Source: Hathewaya histolytica | GTDB taxonomy: Bacteria; Bacillota; Clostridia; Clostridiales; Clostridiaceae | Reading direction: 5' to 3' | Length of the DNA: 64,000 bases | Assembly: GCF_901482605.1 (NCBI RefSeq) | Contig: NZ_LR590481.1 | Coordinates: 62,001 to 126,000 of the forward strand | Notes under the pieces: generated by a model | Told to the model about the DNA's origin: nothing | The model's input: the letters and a program-made list of their open reading frames with translations, nothing else | Databases searched by the model: none | Part shown: piece by piece, positions 1 to 13,093 of the stretch | How positions within the stretch are numbered: position 1 is the stretch's first letter | How the letters are laid out: every line of letters begins with the position of its first letter | Program-made: the position numbers and the translations under genes

Positions 1-74
1 AGGTTGATAGGTGAGAGGTGTAAGCATGGTAACATGTGTAGCTGACTCATACTAATAAGTCGAGGACTTGACCA
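1..74 (+). rRNA. 23S rRNA, 3' end only
   Basis: The first 74 bases match the last 74 bases of the complete 23S gene at 7140-10046 essentially base for base, so the window opens inside the tail of another rRNA operon. The 3' end is placed after GACTTGACCAA by comparison with other clostridial 23S genes; the exact base is uncertain by a few nucleotides. Downstream, positions 84-98 repeat the processing-stem arm seen at 10055-10069. Confidence 0.95.
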
Positions 75-138
75 ATATAGTTTTCATTGTGCAATTTTGA
101 GAGAACGATCTCTCAATGTATACCGTCTAACAACAACA

Positions 139-258
139 TATCCGGTGGTAATGGCGTAAAGGTAACACTCCTTCCCATACCGAACAGGCAAGTTAAGCTT
201 TACAGCGCTGATGGTACTGCAGGGGAAGCCCTGTGGGAGAGTAAGACACTGCCGGGTA
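139..258 (+). rRNA. rrf: 5S rRNA
   Basis: This is a canonical 5S gene of about 118 nt, beginning TCCGGTGGTAATGGCG and ending GCCGGGTA, whose ends pair. It differs from the second copy (10089-10208) at two positions: ACAGGCAAG here versus ACAGGTAAG, and GTGGGAGAG versus GTGGAAGAG. The spacer before it is about 20 bases longer than in the other operon. The ends are estimates. Confidence 0.93.
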
Positions 259-266
259 AATATTAT

Positions 267-341
267 TCCGAAGTAGCTCAATGGTGGAGCACTCGGCTGT
301 TAACCGATAGGTTGGAGGTTCGAATCCTCTCTTCGGAGCCA
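267..341 (+). tRNA. tRNA-Asn (GTT)
   Basis: Cloverleaf of 75 nt with the acceptor stem TCCGAAG/CTTCGGA, a D-arm, an anticodon loop containing GTT, the T-arm sequence GGTTCGAATCC, and an encoded CCA end. It lies 8 nt behind the 5S gene and 4 nt before tRNA-Phe, so it is co-transcribed with the rRNA operon. Confidence 0.96.
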
Positions 342-345
342 ATAT

Positions 346-421
<76 letters not shown>

Positions 422-452
422 AACCATCTTAAGTAATTAAGATGGTTTTTTT
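422..452 (+). terminator. rRNA/tRNA operon terminator
   Basis: The inverted repeat AACCATCTTAA / TTAAGATGGTT with a 4-nt loop is followed by a run of T. It starts at the base after the tRNA-Phe CCA. Confidence 0.9.
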
Positions 453-485
453 ATATTTAATTTTAAGTGAATCATAAGTTTATTA

Positions 486-544
486 TAAAAAAGAAATCTC
501 CTTAAAGTAGGTATAAAAGTATTTACTGTAACTACTTTAAGGAG
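486..544 (-). terminator. terminator of the FMN-binding lipoprotein gene
   Basis: The arms CTCCTTAAAGTAG (498-510) and CTACTTTAAGGAG (532-544) are perfectly complementary. Read on the minus strand the hairpin is followed by ATTTCTTTTTT, so it ends transcription of the gene at 597-1106. Confidence 0.8.
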
Positions 545-596
545 GTATTTATCATATAGGATTTAACTGTTTTGCAAATAGAAAAGTATATGTTTT

Positions 597-1106
597 TTAT
601 TTAGATGGTGTTGGTGCTGGTACTAATAAAGTAGATGTATCACCTTTAGTTGCTTTTTCACTTAAAACTTTAGAAGATAGAGTTTTAAAATCATCGAAAG
701 AGTGAGTAGCTCCAGATACACCGTCCACTTTTTCTACATCTTGTTTACTAACCAATCCTTCATTAAATTTTTTACTAAATTCTTCAGCACAGGTTTTCTT
801 ACCTTGCTCTTTCATCATTTTATTGTATCCTTCGTCCTTGCTCTTGAATTGACCTTTATCATTTACATAGTCAAAGTTTGAAGATGCTATTTTTCCATCT
901 TTAATCTCGATTTCTATAAATGCTTTCCATTTTCTTTCATCAGCTTTATCATATTCAGCTTTATATTTACCATCTTTGTATTGAGATGTAGCAGCGGTTG
1001 ATTTAGTATCATCCTTCTTAGGCTCAGTTTTACTTCCACAACCTGTAATTATTGATAAACTTATAGCTGTTGCTACTAATAAACTTAAGACTCTTTTCTT
1101 TGTCAT
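597..1106 (-). CDS. FMN-binding-domain lipoprotein
   Basis: Predicted 169-residue extracytoplasmic lipoprotein. A signal peptide ends in the lipobox I-T-G-C (Cys23), followed by a charged linker and an FMN_bind domain (about residues 43-150). The motif DGVSGAT at 128-134 fits the ApbE flavinylation consensus D-x-x-S/T-G-A-T, so FMN is probably attached through Thr134. The start is chosen at the ATG behind AAAAGGAGAGATTT; a longer reading frame adds 37 residues with no ribosome site. ApbE, the enzyme expected to flavinylate it, is encoded immediately upstream. The family is known from surface electron transfer proteins such as Listeria PplA; a redox role here is inference. Confidence 0.88.
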   Translation of the reverse strand: MTKKRVLSLLVATAISLSIITGCGSKTEPKKDDTKSTAATSQYKDGKYKAEYDKADERKWKAFIEIEIKDGKIASSNFDYVNDKGQFKSKDEGYNKMMKEQGKKTCAEEFSKKFNEGLVSKQDVEKVDGVSGATHSFDDFKTLSSKVLSEKATKGDTSTLLVPAPTPSK

Positions 1107-1366
1107 AATGAAATCTCTCCTTTTAATAATAGATAGATAAAACTTTAACAAATATATACATATTAAGCTAATAATTATATATAAAGAATGCATATGATTA
1201 CTACATATTTTCTTCATAAATTAAATATTATTAATGATAATATATCATTAAATAGAAGGTTTTTCAAATATAAATATTAATATATTAAATAAATTATTAG
1301 CAGCATGATTTATGTGTAAATAGCATTAATCCGTTAAATAATTATCATCATTTGAAAGTATAAAGG
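1107..1366. other. intergenic stretch with a 9-bp dyad
   Basis: AT-rich spacer between apbE and the lipoprotein gene. The only clear structure is the perfect dyad TTAATGATA (1231-1239) / TATCATTAA (1243-1251), which could be an operator. It resembles a shortened Fur box but does not have the 7-1-7 spacing, so no regulator is assigned. Confidence 0.35.
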
Positions 1367-1405
1367 AAAAGCTTATGTATGATTAGAATTTATACATAAG
1401 CTTTT
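1367..1405 (-). terminator. terminator of apbE
   Basis: Perfect arms AAAAGCTTATGTAT (1367-1380) and ATACATAAGCTTTT (1392-1405), lying 6 nt after the apbE stop. The following T-tract on the minus strand is short (CCTTTAT), so it may be leaky and allow read-through into the FMN-binding protein gene. Confidence 0.65.
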
Positions 1406-1411
1406 AGTTAT

Positions 1412-2455
1412 CTACTCTGATATAAGTTTGTAATTTTCATTTGTTTTAGTAAAATTTCCTTTTAGTCCAGAAGTTAAATATATCTTGTTATCCTTAGTTA
1501 TAAATATAGCATCTACACCATCATATTTTTCGATTATCTTTTTCCCTTCATTAAGGCCTTTAGAAAATATAAAAGTTGAAAGGGCATCACCATCTACAGA
1601 TTTAGCACTCACTATACTTATGCCAGCTAGCTCATTATTATAAGGATACCCAGTAAATGGATTGAGTATATGATGATATCTAATACCATCTTTTTTAAAA
1701 TATCTTTCATATATTCCAGAAGTAACTACGGATTTATTTTCAACACTTATTGATCCTACTATTTTTCCACGAGAGTTCTTAGGATCTTGAATACCAATTT
1801 TCCAAGGGTTATTGTTTTTCGGATTCCTACCTAAGGCAAATAGATTACCACCTAAATCAACTAAAGCAGATTTAACGTTATTTTCATTTAATATTTTTAT
1901 TACCTCATCAGCAGTATATCCTTTAGCTATACCACCAAGGTCTATTATCATTCCTGGCTTCTTTAGATAAACGGAATGACTAGAATCATTTATTTCTAAA
2001 TCTTTATAATTAATAAGAGCCTTTTTTTCATCTATTTCCTTCTTCGTAGGAAGTTTCTCTTCGGGAAGTCCTATACTCCAAAGTTTAACTAGGGGACCTA
2101 TGGTTATATCAAAAGATCCTTTGGACTGTTCTGAATAATATAATCCCTTTTTTATAATATCATAAGTAGTATTTTTAGCATTTACCTTTTCTTTACCTGA
2201 TAAATTATTTATTTTATCTAATTCTGTACCATTTTTATTTATACTAATTTCATTTTCTATTTCTTTTATTTTTTGAAAGCTTTTATTTAATATATCTTCC
2301 TTTTTATTATCATAAAGAGAAACAGATACGGTTGTACCCATTAAAAATTCAGTTTTGGAAAGAGGGGAACTTTTACTACTACTTTGCATACTACAAGAAC
2401 AAAGGGTGAATGCAGTAGTTATTATAAGCGATAATATTAAATACTTTTTTTTCAT
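1412..2455 (-). CDS. apbE: FAD:protein FMN transferase (ApbE lipoprotein)
   Basis: 347-residue lipoprotein (signal sequence then L-C-S-C, Cys21) that transfers FMN from FAD to a Ser/Thr of target proteins outside the membrane. Family motifs are visible in order: MGTTVSVSLY near the N-terminus, DLGGIAKGYTAD in the middle, HHILNPFTGYPY, and GDALSTFIFSKG towards the C-terminus. The start is the ATG behind AAAGGAGAAAAAT; an upstream in-frame ATG has no ribosome site. It lies just upstream of an FMN-binding lipoprotein on the same strand, its likely substrate. No rnf or nqr genes are in the window. Confidence 0.92.
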   Translation of the reverse strand: MKKKYLILSLIITTAFTLCSCSMQSSSKSSPLSKTEFLMGTTVSVSLYDNKKEDILNKSFQKIKEIENEISINKNGTELDKINNLSGKEKVNAKNTTYDIIKKGLYYSEQSKGSFDITIGPLVKLWSIGLPEEKLPTKKEIDEKKALINYKDLEINDSSHSVYLKKPGMIIDLGGIAKGYTADEVIKILNENNVKSALVDLGGNLFALGRNPKNNNPWKIGIQDPKNSRGKIVGSISVENKSVVTSGIYERYFKKDGIRYHHILNPFTGYPYNNELAGISIVSAKSVDGDALSTFIFSKGLNEGKKIIEKYDGVDAIFITKDNKIYLTSGLKGNFTKTNENYKLISE

Positions 2456-2603
2456 ATTTTTCTCCTTTATGTTTTGAAGTCTCATATAATCAATACTATA
2501 TAAATAATATTAGCATATTTTAATTCAGTAGAAAAATAAAACAATTAATTTAAGTCTCAAGTTTTTAAGTATAAATTAGATAATTGTTTAGTAGGATTTA
2601 TAT

Positions 2604-2664
2604 ATAAAAAGACTCCCCTTAAGATAGATTTAAGTCTTATATAAATATATCTATCTTAGGGGAG
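2604..2664 (-). terminator. terminator of the MATE gene
   Basis: A long hairpin with arms CTCCCCTTAAGATAGAT (from 2613) and ATCTATCTTAGGGGAG (to 2664), followed on the minus strand by CTTTTTATA. Confidence 0.85.
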
Positions 2665-2673
2665 AAACTTCTA

Positions 2674-4047
2674 TTATACACTATCTTGCAATAATGCTTT
2701 GAAATTTTTATTTTTAAGTACAAAAATCATAAAAATAGAAACTAAAATAATCCCTTTAAATATACTAGTAATGCTTATGCTCCACCAAACACCATTTAAA
2801 CCTAATATCTCTGGTTTAGATAGAATTAACGCACTTGGTATACGCATTGCATTAAATAAAATACTTATAATAGCTGGGAATGTAGTTCTACCTAAACCAT
2901 TAAAGGCACCAGCAGTCGTGATTTCTATGCACATAAATAATTGAGATAGTCCTAAAATTCTTAAGTACACAATACCTAAACGTAAAGCTTCTTTTTCTGA
3001 TATAAATATAGAGAAAATAGGTTTTGCTCCTAATACTAATAATAATGTTGTAAGTATCCCCACTATGCTAGACACACAAAGGGCTATAAAATAACCTTTT
3101 ATTATACGATTATACTTTTTAGCACCATAGTTTTGCCCAACAAATGCACCTAAGGCTGTAGAAAATCCTCCAGCAGTCATCCAAGAAATTGCTTCAATTT
3201 GAGAGCCTACCTTTTGAACTCCTACTGCAGTATCTCCATGAGTTGCTATAATTCTTCCTAAAACCATAGCGAAGAAAGCAAATAGTCCATTTTGAATAGC
3301 AACGGGAAGACCTAGCTTAACTAGTTTTCTTATGTATTCAAATTCAAACTTTGAGAAAATATTTATTTTGAACAATTCAATGTTTTCTCTTTTCATTTCT
3401 ATTAGGAAACACATAGTAACTACAAATTGAGCCAACACAGTTGCAATAGCTGCACCACTAACACCAAGTTTAGGAAAAGGTCCTATTCCAAAAATTAAGA
3501 TAGGGTCAAATATCATATTAAATATTAAGCCTATGGAATTAATTCTAAAAGGAATCTTGCTATTACCAGTACCGTTAAATATTCCAGTTAATACTGGGTT
3601 TATAAAGTTGAAAATCATTCCAAACCCAACTATCATTAAATAGGTTTGTGACATGGTTATTACTTCTTTAGTATTCAACTTAAAGAAACCAATTAAATTA
3701 CTTCTAAAAAGAATTAAAACAATAGAATAAAATATAGAAAGTATTATATTTAGCTGTATTGCATTTGTAGCATAGCTTTTAGCTTCATTATATTTTTTGC
3801 CTCCCAATGCTTGTGACACACATATTTCAGCACCTGTTTTAGATAGTATGACAAAGGATTGTCCAAACCATACAAAGAAACCAGCAGTTCCTATAGCAGC
3901 AACAGCAAGACTACCTATCCTTCCTATCCAAAGCATATCTATCATATTATAAGCCATCTGTATAAAAGAAGTTCCCATGATGGGAAGAGCTAAAGAAACA
4001 AGAGACTTTAATATATTACCTTCAGTTAAATCTATATTTTTACTCAA
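2674..4047 (-). CDS. MATE family multidrug/Na+ efflux transporter
   Basis: 457-residue membrane protein with about 12 hydrophobic segments in two repeated halves. Features typical of the NorM/DinF-like MATE superfamily include the N-terminal ALPIMG segment, IDMLWIGRIG in the first half, and GAFVGQNYGAKKYNR in the middle. MATE proteins export cationic compounds using Na+ or H+ gradients; the substrate cannot be read from sequence. The start is taken as the TTG at 4047, 8 nt behind GGAGG (product begins MSKNIDL); a GTG three codons upstream lies inside the ribosome site and is unlikely. It is a single-gene unit with its own terminator. Confidence 0.9.
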   Translation of the reverse strand: MSKNIDLTEGNILKSLVSLALPIMGTSFIQMAYNMIDMLWIGRIGSLAVAAIGTAGFFVWFGQSFVILSKTGAEICVSQALGGKKYNEAKSYATNAIQLNIILSIFYSIVLILFRSNLIGFFKLNTKEVITMSQTYLMIVGFGMIFNFINPVLTGIFNGTGNSKIPFRINSIGLIFNMIFDPILIFGIGPFPKLGVSGAAIATVLAQFVVTMCFLIEMKRENIELFKINIFSKFEFEYIRKLVKLGLPVAIQNGLFAFFAMVLGRIIATHGDTAVGVQKVGSQIEAISWMTAGGFSTALGAFVGQNYGAKKYNRIIKGYFIALCVSSIVGILTTLLLVLGAKPIFSIFISEKEALRLGIVYLRILGLSQLFMCIEITTAGAFNGLGRTTFPAIISILFNAMRIPSALILSKPEILGLNGVWWSISITSIFKGIILVSIFMIFVLKNKNFKALLQDSV

Positions 4048-4159
4048 GAATATCACCTCCGTGAAAATATTTATATATTGAATATCTTATGTGTTTTAAA
4101 TAGATGTTGTCAATAAATAAAATTATGTATGTATATAAAGTTTTTTACTTAGCATATAA

Positions 4160-4202
4160 AATGCTATGCCTTATATCAGTTAAACAATAAAAGCATAGCA
4201 TT
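4160..4202 (-). terminator. terminator of the peroxiredoxin gene
   Basis: The arms AATGCTATGC (4160-4169) and GCATAGCATT (4193-4202) enclose a 23-nt loop and are followed on the minus strand by a short T-rich stretch. Confidence 0.6.
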
Positions 4203-4251
4203 ATCTTTATTAATTAAGTTGTTTTTATAATAATACTCTTTAGAGAAAATG

Positions 4252-4722
4252 TTATTTATTATTTTCTAAAAAGGAAATAATTTGTGCAATATGATCTGAA
4301 ACTTTAACTTTTCTATATATCTTCTCAATTATTCCTTCTTCGTTAATTATAAAAGTAGTTCTTTCAATACCTATAGATTTTTTCCCAAATAGATTCTTTT
4401 CCTTTAGAACTCCGTAAAGACTGCAAAGACTTTCTTCAGAGTCTGATAGAAGTGTAAATGGTAGGCAATGCTTTCCTATAAATTTATCATGGGATTTTAA
4501 AGAGTCCCGGCTAACACCTAGAATCACAGTATTTAGTTCATTAAATTTATTTGCATTTTCTTTAAAGTCTATAGCTTCAATAGTACATCCTGGAGTATTA
4601 TCTTTTGGATAAAAGTATAATACAACATTTTTTCCTTTATAATCAGTTAAACTATGTTCTTTATTGTCAGATCCTATGATTTTAAAATCAGGTGCCATCA
4701 TTCCCTTTTTTAATTGATCCAT
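4252..4722 (-). CDS. bcp: thioredoxin-dependent peroxiredoxin, Bcp/PrxQ type
   Basis: 156-residue cytosolic thiol peroxidase that reduces H2O2 and organic hydroperoxides. The thioredoxin-fold motif FYPKDNTPGCTIEA carries the peroxidatic Cys46, with the conserved Thr and Pro nearby; FTLLSDSEESLCSLYGV and ERTTFIINEEG also match the family. The usual resolving cysteine five residues after Cys46 is Ile51, so this is either a 1-Cys enzyme or uses another Cys (near residues 85 or 98). The start follows CTTGAGGTGATAATAA. An inverted repeat upstream (4751-4795) contains a PerR-like box, which would fit oxidative-stress control. Confidence 0.92.
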   Translation of the reverse strand: MDQLKKGMMAPDFKIIGSDNKEHSLTDYKGKNVVLYFYPKDNTPGCTIEAIDFKENANKFNELNTVILGVSRDSLKSHDKFIGKHCLPFTLLSDSEESLCSLYGVLKEKNLFGKKSIGIERTTFIINEEGIIEKIYRKVKVSDHIAQIISFLENNK

Positions 4723-4750
4723 TTATTATCACCTCAAGAATATAATATTT

Positions 4751-4795
4751 TTGTTAATTCATAATTATTATATAATAATCATTATGAATTAACAA
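4751..4795. promoter_or_regulatory. 15-bp dyad with a PerR-like box upstream of bcp
   Basis: The arms TTGTTAATTCATAAT (4751-4765) and ATTATGAATTAACAA (4781-4795) are perfect inverted repeats. At 4759-4773 the sequence TCATAATTATTATAT matches the PerR consensus TTATAATNATTATAA at 13 of 15 positions. It lies 37-51 nt before the bcp start. AT-rich DNA gives such matches by chance, so this is a proposal only. Confidence 0.4.
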
Positions 4796-5287
4796 GCTTA
4801 TAACGTATTAGATAAATTATATTTATATCTAATGAATAGCATTAATGAATTTGGTAAAGAATTATTGAATATAATAATAAAATCAAGTAGGAAATGAAAG
4901 ATATAGAATATATAATTTATAGGTTGTTATATTTTAGAGTTTTTATAATTATAATAAGGTTATAGATAATATAGAGTTTGTAGAGAATGTTACTAAGTAA
5001 TAAGTAATATAATAGAATTTCTAAATCATATTATTTACACTGTGTAGTGTTATTTATAAAAAATAGTGATATATTGGGGGTACAATCTACCAGGCGTATC
5101 TATATATAAAATCTATAGATAAATTTAGTTATATTGAGCTATATAAATTTAATTTAGATTTTTGACATATTATATATGAACTAGTGTGAATTAATATGTT
5201 AAAATAATCTTCGTCGCTTAGGGAAACATAAAACAACAATAAGTGACAAGCATTCTTAAAAATTATGAAGAATAATTAAAAAGAATG
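4796..5287. other. AT-rich region upstream of the rRNA operon
   Basis: No credible open reading frame. It contains scattered promoter-like elements (for example TTGACA at 5162-5167 without a well-spaced -10) and A/T tracts of the kind that act as UP elements for rRNA promoters. GTGACAAGC at 5241-5249 is reminiscent of leader antitermination elements, but nothing firm can be assigned. Confidence 0.4.
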
Positions 5288-5321
5288 TTGACAAAAGTAA
5301 AAACATCTGATAAGATATAAT
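5288..5321 (+). promoter_or_regulatory. rRNA operon promoter
   Basis: TTGACA (5288-5293), a 17-nt spacer, then TAAGAT (5311-5316); TATAAT at 5316-5321 is an alternative -10 element. It lies about 150 nt upstream of the 16S gene, the normal distance for a processed leader. Confidence 0.75.
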
Positions 5322-5365
5322 AGTCGCTTGAAGAGAGTGACAAAAGCGAAAGAAATTGGTCTTTG

Positions 5366-5383
5366 AAAATTAAACAGAGTAAG
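5366..5383 (+). other. 16S processing-stem arm in the leader
   Basis: AAAATTAAACAGAGTAAG is the exact reverse complement of CTTACTCTGTTTAATTTT at 7021-7038. The two arms flank the 16S gene and would form the RNase III-type processing stalk. The adjacent CTTTGAAAATT is repeated in the 16S-23S spacer, like a boxA/leader repeat. Confidence 0.75.
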
Positions 5384-5463
5384 ATAAAAGAACTCGCATT
5401 CTTTTGAGAAAAAGAAAAAACAATTCAAGTCAGTAAAATGCTTGAGCAAGAAGGAAAACTTTT

Positions 5464-10046
<4,583 letters not shown>

Positions 10047-10088
10047 TATAATTTTCATTGTGCAATTTTGAGAGAACATCTCTCAATG

Positions 10089-10208
10089 CATCCGGTGGTA
10101 ATGGCGTAAAGGTAACACTCCTTCCCATACCGAACAGGTAAGTTAAGCTTTACAGCGCTGATGGTACTGCAGGGGAAGCCCTGTGGAAGAGTAAGACACT
10201 GCCGGGTA
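10089..10208 (+). rRNA. rrf: 5S rRNA
   Basis: Second 5S copy, TCCGGTGG to GCCGGGTA, with two base differences from the copy at 139-258. The 23S-5S spacer is shorter here. Confidence 0.94.
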
Positions 10209-10212
10209 ATAT

Positions 10213-10288
10213 GATCTACTAGCTCAGTCGGTAGAGCACATGACTTTTAATCATGGTGTCCGGGGTTCGATTCCCCGGTAGATCACCA
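10213..10288 (+). tRNA. tRNA-Lys (TTT)
   Basis: Cloverleaf of 76 nt with the acceptor GATCTAC/GTAGATC, the anticodon loop CTTTTAA (anticodon TTT), the T-arm GGGGTTCGATTCCCC, and an encoded CCA. It is the last gene of the rRNA operon, 4 nt after the 5S gene. Confidence 0.96.
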
Positions 10289-10290
10289 AA

Positions 10291-10322
10291 AACATCTTAC
10301 ATTATGTAAGATGTTTTTTTTA
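10291..10322 (+). terminator. rRNA operon terminator
   Basis: AACATCTTACAT / ATGTAAGATGTT followed by a run of T, directly after tRNA-Lys. Confidence 0.92.
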
Positions 10323-10491
10323 TTTTTTGGCGATTAAAACTTTATTTAAGATAAATTTAAGGAGGTTAATGTTGAATTTACCAGTATGTATATATAACAT
10401 ATAAATTATAGACTATATAAATAAGTATATATAATTAGTCTGTGTGCTTAATTTATATATGGGATTAAATCTATATTAGGGGTGTATAGTT

Positions 10492-11226
10492 ATGAGTATT
10501 CTAGACGTAAAAGATTTATCTAAGAGATACAAGAAGGATTTAGCTGTTAATCATATTAACTTTCAATTAAAGGAAAGTGCTATAACTATATTAGCAGGTC
10601 CTAACGGAGCAGGTAAAACAACAACTATTAAGTGTATTTTAGGATTACTTAAAAAGAATAGTGGTGAAGTATTAATTGATGGAAAGAATATTAGAGAAAT
10701 GAAGGAGAATGTTGCATACGTTCCAGAGAACCCAGATATATATCCTTATTTAACTGTTTGGGAGAGTATGAAATTTATTTCCCTAGCCTATAGCTTAAAA
10801 CAGTGGGAAGGGAAGGCAAAAGAAATCCTATCTATGTTTAATATATTTGATAAGAGAAATGAGATAGGAAAAAGTTTATCTAAAGGTATGAAACAAAAAC
10901 TTTCTATTTGTATGGCCCTTTTACACGAGCCAGATATATTTTTAATAGATGAACCTTTTGTAGGGCTTGATCCACTTGGAATTAAGGAATTTAAGCAAGC
11001 TCTTAAAATATTAAGAGATAATGGAAAGAGTGTTTTAATAAGTACACATATGTTAGCTACTGTTGAAGAATTAGGAGATAATATTATAATTATGCAAAAT
11101 GGAAACATTTTATTTAATGGTTCTATGAAAGAATTAAGGTGTAAAGTAGAAGGTAACAATATGAAACTTGAAGATATATTCATTAATATGACTGATAGTG
11201 CTCAAGAAAATGTAGATTTAAAATAA
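10492..11226 (+). CDS. ABC transporter ATP-binding protein
   Basis: 244-residue ABC-2 type ATPase. Walker A GPNGAGKT is at 36-43, the signature LSKGMKQ near 133, Walker B IFLIDEP near 153, and the switch histidine in LISTHM. The LSKGMKQ signature and the PENPDIYPYLTVWE Q-loop region are typical of exporters with a separate permease. The permease gene starts 12 nt downstream, so the two form an operon. The substrate is not evident. Confidence 0.92.
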   Translation: MSILDVKDLSKRYKKDLAVNHINFQLKESAITILAGPNGAGKTTTIKCILGLLKKNSGEVLIDGKNIREMKENVAYVPENPDIYPYLTVWESMKFISLAYSLKQWEGKAKEILSMFNIFDKRNEIGKSLSKGMKQKLSICMALLHEPDIFLIDEPFVGLDPLGIKEFKQALKILRDNGKSVLISTHMLATVEELGDNIIIMQNGNILFNGSMKELRCKVEGNNMKLEDIFINMTDSAQENVDLK

Positions 11227-11238
11227 GGGGGAAGGTAT

Positions 11239-12816
11239 ATGGTTATAAGAGATTTAAAAACTTTAGTAAGAATACAATTTCTACAGTTTAGGGCTTATAA
11301 AAGATATGCACTTTCTAACCCCTTAGTTTGTATAAAAGCATTTTTTAAAGCAATTTGGACAATGTTATTTTCTATTCTGTATTTTGGTATAATATTTTTC
11401 AGTAAAAAATCCATAAATCTTTCAAAGATTTTTAGTTATGCTGTAATAGATTATATTATAATGGGAATTTTAATAATAATATTTTTATCTAACTTACTAA
11501 AAAAAGATAATGAGTATTCTTCTTTTAGTTTTAATACCCACGATGTGCATTATTTGTTTTCAAGTCCTATTAGTGAAAGAGCCATATTTATATTTACACT
11601 TATAAAAAGTTCTATAAGGTTATTTATATCTTACGTTCTTATAGGATTATTCCTTATTTTAAAGTTTAAGATAGGATTTTATAAGGTTCTTTTAGGTGGA
11701 CTTGGGTTTATTTTAATATATCTCTTTATTAAGGGTTTTAATTTTTTAATATTTTCTTTAAGGTCTAGGGTTAAATGCAGAAAAGAGCTTAGAATTAGTA
11801 CTAGTATTTTTCTATTGATTTCTTTAGGATGTGGGTTATATAGCCTTATTTACAGTAAGTTGGAATTTAGGGCCATAGGGTTTTGGCAGTTAAAAAACTT
11901 CATAATCTATCCATTTAAATCTAGGATAGGTGTTTTGGATTTTATTCTTATGATTGCATTAGTTATAATAATTATGTATCTTTCAGTTTATTATGCTGTA
12001 GACTACTACGAAGAAATTGCAGAGAAAATAGAGTTTATTGAAGAAATGAAAGAAGATAGAAAAGATACAGATATTAACACTTATATAATTGAGGAGAGAG
12101 TGAAGGAAGATACAAAAATTGAAAGTTATAAAGACAATATACTAACTAGAATAAATGGAGCAGGGGCTTTTTTATACAAATCTTACATTTTCAATACAAG
12201 AAATAATACAAATAAAAAATATATTATAATGGGGGGAATAGCATTTGTAGTAGGTATAATATTAACTATATATAATAATTATTTTAATGCAGATTTAGTA
12301 AATAAGTTAAAAGGATTTTTAATAACATTTTGTATTTTGAATATAAATCTCTCACAAAGTTTTTCAGATAATTTAAAGTATGAGATGGGAAAAATGTATT
12401 TTACAATGGTACCGGATAAAATATATAGGAAGATTAATTATATAGTGATATATAATTATATTTTAAAATCAGCTGTGACCATAGTATTATTTATACCTAT
12501 ATTTTTCATGAAGGGTATTAATAGAATTGAACTTTTAACAGGGCTTATATGCCTTCTTTTAATTAATTTTATAAGTATATCTGTTAATAATATATTTATA
12601 TTAGCTACACCTTTAGATATTAATATATCAGAAAGTATTTTAGCTGGAATATCCTGTGCTATAATGGCAATGATTACGATTCTCCCCTTAAGTATTATAT
12701 ATTATTTATTTAAAGAAACTAATACGGCATTTGGATTATCAATTTTAGTTTTAATTGTTATTAATTTATTTGTAGTGTTTATAAGTGATAAATTATTTAG
12801 GAGGATAGAGAGATAG
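11239..12816 (+). CDS. ABC exporter permease (putative ABC exporter family)
   Basis: 525-residue integral membrane protein with roughly 12 hydrophobic segments and a charged cytoplasmic stretch around residues 255-300 (EEIAEKIEFIEEMKEDRKD). Its length and layout resemble the clostridial putative ABC exporter family (PF16962, from memory). It follows the ATPase gene with a GGGGGAAGG ribosome site and should form the membrane half of that exporter. Substrate unknown. A terminator follows at 12903. Confidence 0.8.
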   Translation: MVIRDLKTLVRIQFLQFRAYKRYALSNPLVCIKAFFKAIWTMLFSILYFGIIFFSKKSINLSKIFSYAVIDYIIMGILIIIFLSNLLKKDNEYSSFSFNTHDVHYLFSSPISERAIFIFTLIKSSIRLFISYVLIGLFLILKFKIGFYKVLLGGLGFILIYLFIKGFNFLIFSLRSRVKCRKELRISTSIFLLISLGCGLYSLIYSKLEFRAIGFWQLKNFIIYPFKSRIGVLDFILMIALVIIIMYLSVYYAVDYYEEIAEKIEFIEEMKEDRKDTDINTYIIEERVKEDTKIESYKDNILTRINGAGAFLYKSYIFNTRNNTNKKYIIMGGIAFVVGIILTIYNNYFNADLVNKLKGFLITFCILNINLSQSFSDNLKYEMGKMYFTMVPDKIYRKINYIVIYNYILKSAVTIVLFIPIFFMKGINRIELLTGLICLLLINFISISVNNIFILATPLDINISESILAGISCAIMAMITILPLSIIYYLFKETNTAFGLSILVLIVINLFVVFISDKLFRRIER

Positions 12817-12902
12817 AATAACATATATCATAATGCAACTTGGATAATTATTTATATAAAAGAAAGAGATTTAATTTGTATACTAGAATATTTATTTTAT
12901 GG

Positions 12903-12950
12903 AACCAACTTTTTAAAAGTAATTGCACCTTTAAAAAGTTGGTTTTTATA
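12903..12950 (+). terminator. terminator of the ABC exporter operon
   Basis: AACCAACTTTTTAAA (12903-12917) / TTTAAAAAGTTGGTT (12930-12944), perfect arms, followed by TTTAT. Confidence 0.88.
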
Positions 12951-13093
12951 TTTTGTATAGTATATATCTATCTTCAAATAATAGTAGTAAATTATATTTT
13001 GAGATATCGCTAATTATTAAAATAAATAATAAAAATATATAAATATATATACTTTATATTTGTATCTATGTAAGCTTATTGAGGTGATAAATA

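Noticed and set aside
1231-1251. Possible Fur box
   Set aside because: The dyad TTAATGATA/TATCATTAA has GATAAT-like halves but not the 7-1-7 spacing, and it lies inside a two-gene unit; kept only as an unassigned dyad.
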